From NCBI GenBank assembly GCA_947383645.1, contig CANDEH010000089.1, positions 1 through 9,958 on the forward strand: a stretch of 9,958 bases of DNA, in the 5' to 3' direction. Source of the stretch: an uncultured Clostridia bacterium (GTDB lineage Bacteria; Bacillota; Clostridia; Oscillospirales; Oscillospiraceae). The notes beneath the pieces are model-generated. The model had not been told where the DNA came from, searched no databases, and saw only the letters and a program-made list of their open reading frames with translations. The position numbers and the translations under genes were made by a program. Shown one piece after another: positions 1 through 6,574 of this stretch (its first letter is position 1; every line of letters begins with the position of its first letter).

Positions 1-992
1 GAAATCGCAAGCTGAAAAGCGTCACCCCCGACCATCTGCAAGCCTACATCGACCTTCTCAGCTTCGGCGGGACAAACCCGGACGGGACAGCGGCAAAGGC
101 GCTGAGTAAAGGGTACTTACGGCAGTATTCGGCAGTCCTGCAAGGGGCGTTCCGCTTTGCGGTGTTCCCCAAGCGGCTCATCAGCTTCAACCCCATGCAG
201 TATGTGGTCTGGCGGGGGAAGAAAGAGGAATACGAGCTGTTCTCCCAGGAGGACGGGGACGCCCCGGCTGTGCCCACCCTTACCTATGAACAGTTCCAGG
301 CGTTGGAGAACTTTCTGAAAAAGAAAGACAACCCGGCCCTGCTGCCCATTCAGATTGCCTACTACACCGGGCTTCGCATTGGCGAGGTCTGCGCCCTCAC
401 CTGGCAGGATGTCAACCTGGACGAGCAGTATCTCACCGTGCGGCGCAGCATCCGCTACAACGGGGCGAGGCACAAGACGGAGATTGGGGCCACCAAGCGG
501 AAGAAAGTCCGTACTGTGGACTTCTGCGACACGCTGGCGGCGATCCTGCGGAGGGCCAAAAAGGAGCAGATTGGGAACCGCCTGCGCTATGGGGAGCTTT
601 ACAGCCTGAACTACTGCACCGAGGTCAGGGAGAAAGACCGGGCCTATTATGAGGTCTACACCCTGCCCAGGACGGCGGAGGTGCCGGAGGGGTATAGGGA
701 GCTGTCCTTTGTCTGTCTCCGGCCTGACGGGGCCATTGAAACGCCGAGTACGGTGAGTATCATGTGCCGTCAGGCAAAGAAGAAAGTGCCGGGGCTGGAG
801 GATTTTCATTTCCATATGCTCAGGCACACGTTCACCAGCAACCTCCTGTCCAACGGGGCGGCTCCCAAGGACGTGCAGGAGTTGCTGGGCCACGCTGACG
901 TTAGTACCACGATGAACATTTACGCCCACGCCACGAGGGAGGCCAAGCGTACCTCCGCCCGACTGCTGGATAAGGTAGTCTGCGGGGAGTAA
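1..992 (+). CDS. Tyrosine recombinase (integrase) of an integrative element, 5' end missing
   Basis: A site-specific recombinase that would integrate and excise a mobile element through a covalent 3'-phosphotyrosine intermediate. The reading frame is open from base 3 to the stop at 990-992, so the N-terminus (arm-binding domain and start codon) lies outside the window. About 330 codons are visible. The first ~100 residues fit the core-binding (SAM-like) domain; the catalytic domain follows. The catalytic set is complete: Arg in TGLRIGEV (codon 375-377), a basic beta-hairpin TKRKKVRTVDF, His and Arg in HMLRHTF (813-815 and 822-824), His in LLGHADVSTT (891-893) and the nucleophile Tyr in NIYAHA (921-923). 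The catalytic part therefore looks functional. It resembles integrases of Tn916/Tn1549-like ICEs of Firmicutes; assignment to a named element is not possible here. The gene ends about 100 bases before a truncated hsdR, as expected for an integrase beside its own attachment junction. Confidence 0.93.
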   Translation, partial: NRKLKSVTPDHLQAYIDLLSFGGTNPDGTAAKALSKGYLRQYSAVLQGAFRFAVFPKRLISFNPMQYVVWRGKKEEYELFSQEDGDAPAVPTLTYEQFQALENFLKKKDNPALLPIQIAYYTGLRIGEVCALTWQDVNLDEQYLTVRRSIRYNGARHKTEIGATKRKKVRTVDFCDTLAAILRRAKKEQIGNRLRYGELYSLNYCTEVREKDRAYYEVYTLPRTAEVPEGYRELSFVCLRPDGAIETPSTVSIMCRQAKKKVPGLEDFHFHMLRHTFTSNLLSNGAAPKDVQELLGHADVSTTMNIYAHATREAKRTSARLLDKVVCGE

Positions 993-996
993 AAAG

Positions 997-1036
997 TTTC
1001 CCTTGTTTCAGCCCATAAGGGCAAAAACAAGGGAAA
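997..1036 (+). terminator. 12-bp hairpin just after the integrase stop
   Basis: The arms TTTCCCTTGTTT (997-1008) and AAACAAGGGAAA (1025-1036) are perfect reverse complements with a 16-base loop. The hairpin begins four bases after the integrase stop codon. No long T run follows, so it is an imperfect intrinsic terminator; in either direction it could limit read-through between the element and the host genes. It could also be an integrase or excisionase binding structure near the element end. Confidence 0.55.
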
Positions 1037-1101
1037 TTACATAAGGCTTGAACATTTAATCAGCGGAAAGCCTTGATATATCAGGGTTCTAAGAGGATTT
1101 G
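1037..1101. other. Candidate element/host junction (attachment site region)
   Basis: This stretch lies between the integrase hairpin and the point where HsdR-like coding sequence begins. It holds an inverted repeat AAGGCTT (1043-1049) / AAGCCTT (1068-1074) and a perfect 10-bp palindrome TGATATATCA (1074-1083). A stop codon at 1090-1092 closes the HsdR frame immediately upstream of the homologous part. Recombinase core sites are commonly short inverted repeats next to int, so the crossover is inferred to lie between about 1074 and 1101. The exact core cannot be fixed without the other end of the element. Confidence 0.4.
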
Positions 1102-1443
1102 ACGGATAAAAAGGAATTGATTGAACAGTTTATCAGCCAAGTCAATGCGGAAAGTTCCGTCCAAGGCGATTGGCGGCGGTATGTCTCGGAGCAGGAAGAA
1201 TCTGACTTGGCAGAAATTATAGCAGCTGAAAAGCTCAAGCCGGAGGAAACAAAGAAATTCATGGAAAATGCGTTCCGTGACGGGGCTATTAAAACCACTG
1301 GCACCGATATTGATAAGCTGATGCCGCCGGTTTCCCGCTTCGGTGGGGGAAACCGCGCAAAGAAGAAACAGGGTGTTGTCGAAAAATTCAAAGTGTTTTT
1401 TGAGAAATACTTTGGGCTCGGTATCGTAGATTTCTCAGATTAA
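1099..1443 (+). pseudogene. hsdR: 3' fragment of type I restriction endonuclease subunit R (hsdR)
   Basis: About 114 codons remain of a protein that normally has roughly 1,000 residues. The sequence matches the conserved C-terminus of HsdR, the ATP-dependent translocase and nuclease subunit of type I restriction enzymes. Recognisable landmarks are TDKKELIEQFI at the start, EKLKPEETKKFMENAFRDG, GTDIDKLMPPVSRFGGG and the closing FFEKYFGLG. This region of HsdR contacts the rest of the restriction complex; the nuclease and helicase motor parts are absent. The frame is closed by a stop at 1090-1092, and a possible TTG start at 1099 has only AGAGGA abutting it, so I treat translation as doubtful. 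The upstream neighbour is an integrase, which suggests that hsdR was split by element insertion and that its 5' part lies beyond the element's far end. The base composition lies between the G+C-rich host genes and the AT-rich gene downstream. Confidence 0.8.
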
Positions 1444-1490
1444 TAACTGGATTTGCGTATAAAGATGGCATAGTTATTGGGAGTGATGAT

Positions 1491-3339
1491 ATGAAGATAA
1501 TAGACTCTGTAACCATCAGATATTTCCGTTCAGTATATACACTAACACTTTTTCCTTGTAAGGATATGACAGTAATTGCAGGAAAGAATGATGTAGGCAA
1601 GTCAAATATTTTAAAAGCTCTAAATTTGTTCTTTTCTCAACAATCTGACTATCTTCATAACTTTGACTTCTTTGAGGATTATTCGCTGAGCAGGCGAGAA
1701 GAAGTGAGAAAAGACACTGTGCGCGGCCAGCAGTTTATTTCTATTTCAGTTCGTTTTTTGCGGGGGAATCGAATGCCAAACTCCTTGCCCCCCAGTTTTA
1801 CTGTAACAAAAAGGTGGGATATGCATTCTCCCGAATGTAAAGTTTCGACTGATGTACAAGTTTTTATGAAATCCTATGCAGAAAGGAATGGAATCAAGTA
1901 TTCTGAACGTATAACCAATATATCACTCAGTACATTTTTAAATAAAATCAGGTTCATTTATGTTCCTGCTATTAAAGATGAGCGAGTATTTAGAGAGACG
2001 CTAAACATTTTGCAACAAAGCTTATTTGATTCAAAAAAACAAGCAAATATTGGATACACCAATTGGCGAGGCAAATAAGGCAGTTCAAAATATAGTTGGA
2101 GAACTCCAAACAGATTTTGAAACAGCAACGGGTATTACTAATTTTGTTGAACTTCCGACTACGTTAAATTATGCAAATAGCCTGCTTCAAATCAATACAC
2201 CAATAATTGGCGGATCTGTCCCCCTTGAAAAACACGGTGACGGGATTCGGACTCATTACATTCCAAAAATACTCAATTATGTAGCAAAAAGGTCTAGATT
2301 AATTTACATATGGGGATTTGAAGAACCCGAGAATTCTTATGAATATAGGCGTTGCATCCAAGTCGCCAATGAGTTTAACACACAATACTGTAAAAGTAGC
2401 CAAATATTCATTACGAGTCATTCTCCTGCATTTATTGGCGATGAATCAGACAAAAAGACTATAATACGAGTTGGTAATAATGGTGGGAGAACTGTCTTAC
2501 TTTCAGATGAAAACCCTCTAGATGAGGAACTTGGGTATATTGAACTCTATCGAGAATTTATTGACCAGGTTAAGGCTTTGCAACTAAGTATTACAAAACA
2601 AGAAGCAGAAATTAAGCAGTTAACAAATTTACTTCAAAGCAGTCAGACGCCCGTGATATTAACAGAAGGAAAAACCGATACTTCATTACTTAAATTAGCA
2701 ATAAAAAAGCTTAACCTCGAGGCATTTAAATCATGGGAAATTCGACCGATTCAAGCCGATGGCACTTCAAATAATGAAACACTATTGAAATACTTATTGG
2801 CTCTTAGAGATAATATGCATTTGCCTGCACCTGTAATTGGGATGTTTGACCGTGATACCAACATTGGCGTGGATCTCAATGGTACTAAAACTGATATTCG
2901 TACAAAAGAATTCGTTAAGCTTGCGCACAAATTATATGCATTTGCAATACCTGTTCCACATGGGCGGCAAGAAACTGACCAGATATCTATTGAACATTAT
3001 TTTACTGATACAGAAATAAAGACCGAATATAACGGGAAACGGCTTTTTATGGGAAATGAGTTTTATCCAACGGGAGTGTTTATTGGTGACGAAGAACTCT
3101 ATTATAAAGGAGCAGCAACCGTTGCAGGGACAATCAAAATTATTGAACATGAATCAAAAAAATATGTGACAAAAGTAGATGGGACTGGCGATTATAGTAT
3201 ATCAAAGGCCTTTTTTGTTCAATACATTGAAGAAGGGTTAAATGGATTCGCTCATTTCTCTTTTGCTGAATTCTCAAAAATCTTTGACACCTTGAAAAAA
3301 ATTGTAGACGACTACGAGGCTGAAGTGCGGAAAGGTTAG
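1491..3339 (+). pseudogene. OLD-family ATP-dependent endonuclease (AAA ATPase + TOPRIM), split by a +1 frameshift
   Basis: Overcoming-lysogenization-defect (OLD) nucleases combine an ABC-type ATPase with a TOPRIM metal-dependent nuclease and usually act against phage or in DNA repair. Two overlapping frames make one protein: 1491-2078 and a second open frame from about 2026 to 3339. Removing one A from the A7 run at 2033-2039 joins them into about 615 residues, a normal length. In the joined numbering: Walker A GKNDVGKSN (31-39); HGDGIRTHY (~248-256); Walker B-like IYIWGFEEPE (~270-279); H-loop ITSHSPAFI (~307-315); a coiled-coil-like stretch (~356-384); TOPRIM glutamate TEGKTD (~391-396) and FDRD acidic pair (~452-455); and VPHGRQETDQISIEHYF (~488-504). 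The start ATG follows GGGAGTGATGAT. The gene lies 47 bases after the hsdR fragment, an arrangement like the RloA-type ATPases in hsd operons. It is much more AT-rich than the host genes, which suggests acquisition by transfer. No UvrD-like GajB partner follows, so it is not an intact two-gene Gabija locus. Confidence 0.82.
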
Positions 3340-3360
3340 TGAATCATTGCTTATACCTAC

Positions 3361-3397
3361 AAAAAGGGCAGCAATCTTAATGACTGCTGCCCTTTTT
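3361..3397. terminator. Strong bidirectional intrinsic terminator
   Basis: AAAAAGGGCAGCA (3361-3373) pairs perfectly with TGCTGCCCTTTTT (3385-3397) over 13 bp, with an 11-base loop. The A-tract on one side and T-tract on the other allow termination in both directions. It ends the AT-rich defence block and insulates it from tsaE. Confidence 0.88.
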
Positions 3398-3483
3398 CTG
3401 CTCTGAACGGTTATTACGTTGTTGCCCTTGTGCGGGGTAGCCCTTGGCCGTCCGGGCCTTTTTGTTGGAGTGGAAACTTTTCC

Positions 3484-3512
3484 TTTTCCTTCCCTCTGAT
3501 TTGTGCTATACT
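3484..3512 (+). promoter_or_regulatory. Extended -10 promoter for the tsaE-tsaB-upp operon
   Basis: TGCTATACT at 3504-3512 gives a near-consensus -10 (TATACT, 3507-3512) with the TGN extension. The -35 position (about 3484-3489, TTTTCC) is poor, which is typical of extended -10 promoters. Transcription would start near 3519, giving a ~40-base leader with the GAGG ribosome site at 3547-3550 before the tsaE ATG at 3560. This argues against an upstream start at 3524. Confidence 0.6.
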
Positions 3513-3559
3513 AATGCCACACTTTGCAGAAAATAACGACACATTCGAGGAAAAACGCC

Positions 3560-3985
3560 ATGCAATACCTCACACACAGCGCCGCCGAAACTGAGGCGCT
3601 GGGCCGGCGGCTGGCGGCGGTGCTCCGCAGCGGCGACGTGGTGGCCTACCGGGGGGACCTGGGGGCGGGCAAGACCGCCTTCACCCGGGGGCTGGCCCGG
3701 GGACTGGGGTCCCAGGCCCGGGTCTCCAGCCCCACCTTCACCATCGTCAACGAGTACGACGGCCCCCTGCCCCTGTTCCACTTCGATCTCTACCGCCTCT
3801 CCGACGCCGGGGAGCTCTTCGACATCGGCTGGGAGGACTACCTCTCCCGGCCCGGCGTCTGCGCCGTGGAGTGGAGCGAGCGGGCGGAGGAGGCCCTGCC
3901 GCCGGGGACCATTGTCGTCACCATTGAGCGCCACCCCTCCCGGGAGGACTGGCGTGCCGTCACCGTGGAGGGGAGGGACCTATGA
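3560..3985 (+). CDS. tsaE: tRNA threonylcarbamoyladenosine biosynthesis ATPase TsaE
   Basis: TsaE is the small P-loop ATPase of the bacterial TsaB-TsaD-TsaE complex that transfers threonylcarbamoyl to A37 of ANN-decoding tRNAs (t6A modification); ATP hydrolysis by TsaE resets the complex. The 141-residue protein has Walker A GDLGAGKT at 32-39, the family motif SPTFTIVNEY at 57-66, the HFDLYRL strand at 74-80 and AVEWSE at 102-107, all in the expected order and spacing. Length is normal for the family. The start at 3560 is chosen because GAGG lies nine bases upstream; an in-frame TTG at 3524 falls only a few bases after the predicted transcription start and would add 12 unconserved residues. 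It overlaps tsaB by ATGA, so the two partners are translationally coupled. G+C-rich codon use marks it as native. Confidence 0.95.
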   Translation: MQYLTHSAAETEALGRRLAAVLRSGDVVAYRGDLGAGKTAFTRGLARGLGSQARVSSPTFTIVNEYDGPLPLFHFDLYRLSDAGELFDIGWEDYLSRPGVCAVEWSERAEEALPPGTIVVTIERHPSREDWRAVTVEGRDL

Positions 3986-4713
3986 ACATTTTAGCCATCG
4001 AGAGCTCCGCCCGCTCCGCCTCCTGCGCGGTGCTCCGGGACGGGGAGCTGCTCTGCCGGGCGGACCAGGCCACCGGCCTCACCCACAGCCGGACCTTGAT
4101 GCCCATGGTGGCGTCCATGCTGGAGAACGCTGAGCTGAAGCCGGAGGACATGGACGTGTTCGCTGTGGCCGCCGGGCCCGGCTCCTTCACGGGCCTCCGC
4201 ATCGGCGTGGCGGCGGTCAAGGGCCTTGGGTGGGCGCTGGAGAAGCCCTGCGCGGCGGTGTCCACGCTGGAGGCCATGGCCGCGCCTCTGGCCCACCTGG
4301 ACGCGGTGGTGATCTGCGCCATGGACGCCCGGCGGAATCAGATCTACAACGCCCTCTTCCGCACCCAGGGCGGGCGCTGGGTGCGGAAGGCCCCGGACCG
4401 GGCCATCGCGCTGGAGGAGCTGGCGGCGGAGCTGAAGGGGCCGTATCGCACGCCCCCCGGCTTTCCGCAGATTGTGGTGGGGGACGGGGCGGCGCTGTGC
4501 CGGGACTATCTCATCTCCCAGGGCATCGCCTGCGAGCTGGCCCCCCGGCATCTGCGGCTCCAGAGCGCCGTGGGGGTAGCGATGGCCGCCTGGCCCATGG
4601 TCCAGGCGGGGCAGGTCTGCACCGCCCAGGCGCTGCGGCCGGCCTACCTGCGATTGTCCCAGGCGGAGCGGGAGCGGCTGGAGCGGGAACAGGGAAAAGG
4701 AGGAGACATATGA
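3982..4713 (+). CDS. tsaB: tRNA threonylcarbamoyladenosine biosynthesis protein TsaB
   Basis: TsaB is the inactive ASKHA-fold paralogue of TsaD and serves as the scaffold that dimerises with TsaD and recruits TsaE for t6A synthesis in the cytoplasm. The 243-residue protein opens with MNILAIESSARSASCAV, the nucleotide-fold strand of the family, and carries the signature AAGPGSFTGLRIG at 63-75. The C-terminal PAYLRLSQAERER is also usual for TsaB. Length is within the family range. A strong GGAGGGGAGGG sequence inside the end of tsaE precedes the ATG, and the start overlaps the tsaE stop by four bases. In many Firmicutes rimI and tsaD follow; here upp follows instead, so tsaD must be elsewhere in the genome. 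Confidence 0.95.
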   Translation: MNILAIESSARSASCAVLRDGELLCRADQATGLTHSRTLMPMVASMLENAELKPEDMDVFAVAAGPGSFTGLRIGVAAVKGLGWALEKPCAAVSTLEAMAAPLAHLDAVVICAMDARRNQIYNALFRTQGGRWVRKAPDRAIALEELAAELKGPYRTPPGFPQIVVGDGAALCRDYLISQGIACELAPRHLRLQSAVGVAMAAWPMVQAGQVCTAQALRPAYLRLSQAERERLEREQGKGGDI

Positions 4714-5336
4714 GTCTGCATGTTGTCAACCACCCGCTGCTCAGCCACAAGCTGACCATCTTGCGGGACAAGCGCACCTCCAGCAGGGAGTTTCGGGAGC
4801 TGGTGGGGGAGATCGGAATGCTCCTCACCTACGAGGTCACAAGGGACCTGCCCCTGACCACCCGGGAGATCGAGACGCCTCTCTGTCCCATGACCGCCCC
4901 CACCCTGGCGGGGAAGAAGCTGGTGGTGGTGCCCATCCTCCGGGCGGGGCTGGGTCTGGTGGAGGGGGTGCTGCGTCTGGTGCCCTCGGCCCGGGTGGGC
5001 CACATCGGCCTCTGCCGGAACGAGGAGACGCTGGAGCCGGAGAAATACTTCTATAAGATGCCCCCGGACGTGGCGCAGCGGGATGTGCTCATCGTGGACC
5101 CCATGCTGGCCACCGGCGGCAGCGCCTGCGCCGCCATCGCCTGCATGAGGGAGGCCGGCTGCCGGAATATCAAGCTGATGGTGCTGGTGGCGGCCCCGGT
5201 GGGGGCGGCCAGGGTGGAGCGGGAGCACCCGGAGGTCCCCGTCTACTGCGCCGCTCTGGACGACCACCTGAACGAGCGTGGATACATCGTGCCGGGCCTG
5301 GGCGACGCCGGGGATCGGATCTTCGGCACACTGTAG
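4710..5336 (+). CDS. upp: Uracil phosphoribosyltransferase
   Basis: This enzyme converts uracil and PRPP to UMP and pyrophosphate in pyrimidine salvage, in the cytoplasm. The 208-residue protein has the family's features in order: SHKLTILRDKRTSSREFREL near the N-terminus, the VPILRAGLG segment at 74-82, the flexible loop with NEETLEPEKYFYKMP (104-118), the PRPP loop VLIVDPMLATGGSA (126-139) and the uracil-binding end GYIVPGLGDAGDRIFGT. All expected active-site motifs are present. The ATG at 4710 overlaps the tsaB stop (ATGA) and is preceded by AAAGGAGGAG. The frame stays open far upstream through tsaB, but that part is only a G+C-rich shadow frame. Co-transcription with tsaE-tsaB is implied by the overlap; no functional link between t6A and uracil salvage is established. 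Confidence 0.95.
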   Translation: MSLHVVNHPLLSHKLTILRDKRTSSREFRELVGEIGMLLTYEVTRDLPLTTREIETPLCPMTAPTLAGKKLVVVPILRAGLGLVEGVLRLVPSARVGHIGLCRNEETLEPEKYFYKMPPDVAQRDVLIVDPMLATGGSACAAIACMREAGCRNIKLMVLVAAPVGAARVEREHPEVPVYCAALDDHLNERGYIVPGLGDAGDRIFGTL

Positions 5337-5483
5337 GGCGATTGTCCAAAAATTTGCGCCACAGGTGAATCTGCTAACAGCTCCATTTTACGGTATCGCC
5401 CCTGTTTGGGGCAAAGCGGAAGACAAAATTTTTCTCCCGGCAAAAAGCTGGAACTCCTCGAAACCACACAATCGTTTCCTTGC
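5337..5483. other. Intergenic stretch without a recognisable gene
   Basis: This is less G+C-rich than its neighbours. I see only a 5-bp hairpin GCCCCTGTTTGGGGC near 5398-5413, with no T-tract, so the end of the upp transcript is not clearly marked. No divergent regulator gene can be read on the minus strand. Confidence 0.5.
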
Positions 5484-5565
5484 AGTAACTGCCCAGTCGT
5501 TACTTTCAGGTGTCTATACCACAATATTGTGCGTACTTCACAGCCCTCAAAAGGTCTGCTATGAT
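5484..5565 (+). promoter_or_regulatory. Promoter and operator-like palindromes of the deleted oxidoreductase gene
   Basis: TTCACA (5537-5542), a 17-base spacer and TATGAT (5560-5565, with a TGC extension) make a near-consensus sigma-A promoter. Directly upstream are a 12-bp perfect palindrome CACAATATTGTG (5520-5531) and an inverted repeat AGTAAC (5484-5489) / GTTACT (5499-5504). NAD(P)-binding oxidoreductases of this type often stand next to HxlR/MarR-like regulators, so the palindromes may be such an operator. No regulator gene is visible here, and the link is inferred. Confidence 0.6.
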
Positions 5566-5601
5566 ACAGACAACGAAGAGAAACACCCCGGCGTTCAAAT
5601 C

Positions 5602-5799
5602 AAAACCTGTGTCAGTCCTGCCGGAGATTTCCAGGCGGAAGGCGAGTGCACCGGGGAATACATCCCGGGCGGCGAGGAGCTGACCTTGAACGACAGGGGC
5701 GAGAGCATCATCAGCTACGCCGACTATGCCATCGCCATGGTGGACGAGATCGTGGACGGGAGCCATATTCAGGAGCGCATTTCCGTAGTGCGCAGGTAA
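5602..5799 (+). pseudogene. C-terminal remnant of an NAD(P)-binding (NmrA/YwnB-like) oxidoreductase
   Basis: About 65 codons survive of a protein that normally has around 210. The residues FQAEGECTGEYIPGGEEL, LNDRGESIISYADYAIAMVD and EIVDGSHIQERISVV match the C-terminal end of small atypical short-chain dehydrogenases, where the dinucleotide-binding GANG(K)-type glycine motif is at the N-terminus. That N-terminal half is absent: homology begins only about 35 bases after a complete promoter. The frame is open upstream through the promoter into upp, but this carries no family resemblance. The best explanation is an internal deletion that removed the start codon and about 145 codons while leaving the promoter and the 3' end. 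Two terminator hairpins follow. It is unlikely to make a functional enzyme. Confidence 0.75.
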
Positions 5800-5815
5800 A
5801 TCGAAAAAGCACAGG

Positions 5816-5843
5816 GCCGCCCCGTGTGACGCGGGACGGCTTT
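5816..5843 (+). terminator. Hairpin terminator after the oxidoreductase remnant
   Basis: GCCGCCCCGTG (5816-5826) pairs with CGCGGGACGGC (5830-5840) around a 3-base loop, with one mismatch and one G-T pair, and is followed by TTTGTGTATT. It lies 17 bases after the stop at 5797-5799. Confidence 0.65.
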
Positions 5844-5855
5844 GTGTATTAAACA

Positions 5856-5893
5856 GTGCCGCACCTTGGTAAAATAGAGCGTGCGGCGCTTTT
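5856..5893 (+). terminator. Second hairpin with T-rich tail
   Basis: GTGCCGCAC (5856-5864) pairs with GTGCGGCGC (5881-5889) with one G-T pair and a 16-base loop, followed by TTTTCCTTTTCC. Together with the hairpin at 5816 it separates the remnant from the sigma factor operon. Confidence 0.6.
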
Positions 5894-5919
5894 CCTTTTC
5901 CAAGAAAAAATCCCGCCGG

Positions 5920-5946
5920 TGAAACCTCCCCGGTCTCCCCGGTGAC
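5920..5946 (+). promoter_or_regulatory. Possible ECF-type promoter upstream of the sigma factor
   Basis: TGAAAC (5920-5925) followed after 17 bases by TGAC (5943-5946) resembles the TGAAAC/TGTAAC -35 and CGTA/CGAC -10 pattern read by ECF sigma factors such as SigW and SigX of Bacillus. No convincing sigma-A promoter is seen between the terminators and the gene. Autoregulation would be typical of ECF systems, but the match is short and the assignment tentative. Confidence 0.3.
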
Positions 5947-6013
5947 TGGATAGGTGAAGGGCCTTTCCCCGCCGGCGGTCCGGCGGAACCTATACAGAAA
6001 GGGAGTGTTTGCC

Positions 6014-6574
6014 ATGGAGGACAGCGGAATCATCCAGTTATTCCTTCAGCGCAGCGGCGACGCGGTGGCCGCCCTCAGCGGCAAGTATGAGCGCTACTGC
6101 TACGCCATCGCCTACAACATCCTGGGCAGCGCCCAGGACGCGGAGGAGTGCGTCAATGACGCCTTTTTGGGCGTCTGGAACGCCATCCCGCCCCACCAGC
6201 CCCTGCGGCTCGGCGCCTTTGTGGGCAAGATCACAAGGCGGCTGGCCTTCAACCGCCGGCGGGCTGACCGGGCGGAGAAGCGGGGCGGCGGGGTCCTGCC
6301 CCTCATCCTGGAGGAGCTGGCGGAGTGTGCCGCCCAGACGCCCAGCGCCGCCCAGGCGGTGGAGGATCAGGAGCTGGAGCGGTCCATTAACGCCTTTCTC
6401 CACGCCCTGCCGGAGCGGGACTGCAACGTCTTTCTCCGCCGCTACTGGTACGCCGAACCCCTTCAGGACATCGCCAGGCGCTACGGCCTGAAGGAGAACA
6501 CGGTGAAGACCAGTCTCTACCGCACCCGTCAAAAGCTGAAGCTGCACCTTGAGAAGGAGGGCATCCTGTTATGA
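6014..6574 (+). CDS. ECF-type RNA polymerase sigma factor
   Basis: An alternative sigma factor that would direct RNA polymerase to a small regulon, probably in response to an envelope or extracytoplasmic signal. The 186-residue protein has only the two domains typical of the ECF group. Region 2 lies at about 20-88 and contains YNILGSAQDAEECVNDAFLG and VGKITRRLAFNRRR. Region 4 lies at about 120-182 and ends in the recognition helix segment LKENTVKTSLYRTRQKLK. YWYAEPLQDIARRYG matches the region 4 start of a clostridial ECF subgroup. The ATG at 6014 has AAAGGGAG eight bases upstream; an open extension to 5954 has no ribosome site. The stop overlaps the next gene (ATGA), which encodes a membrane protein suited to be its anti-sigma factor. 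The signal and target genes are unknown. Confidence 0.92.
   Translation: MEDSGIIQLFLQRSGDAVAALSGKYERYCYAIAYNILGSAQDAEECVNDAFLGVWNAIPPHQPLRLGAFVGKITRRLAFNRRRADRAEKRGGGVLPLILEELAECAAQTPSAAQAVEDQELERSINAFLHALPERDCNVFLRRYWYAEPLQDIARRYGLKENTVKTSLYRTRQKLKLHLEKEGILL

Noticed and set aside
2837..3150. Small plus- and minus-strand frames inside the nuclease gene
   Set aside because: They lack ribosome sites and lie wholly within the well-supported TOPRIM coding region.
1444..3339. Intact Gabija (GajA-GajB) or two-gene PARIS system
   Set aside because: Only one ATPase-TOPRIM gene is present; no UvrD-like helicase or DUF4435-type second gene lies between it and the terminator.
3440..3470. GGCCGTCCGGGCCTTTTT as an extra terminator before tsaE
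   Set aside because: The stem is only about 4 bp of self-complementary GGCC; a real terminator is already present at 3361-3397.
3524..3559. Earlier TTG start for tsaE
   Set aside because: It lies at the predicted transcription start, has no ribosome site and adds residues not expected for TsaE.
4230..4709. Upstream in-frame extension of upp (possible fusion protein)
   Set aside because: The extension is an off-frame read of tsaB, rich in Gly and Ala; upp homologues start at the ATG at 4710, which has its own AGGAGG site.
5278..5601. Long N-terminal extension of the oxidoreductase remnant
   Set aside because: It would start inside upp, pass through a promoter and shows no nucleotide-binding motif or family resemblance.
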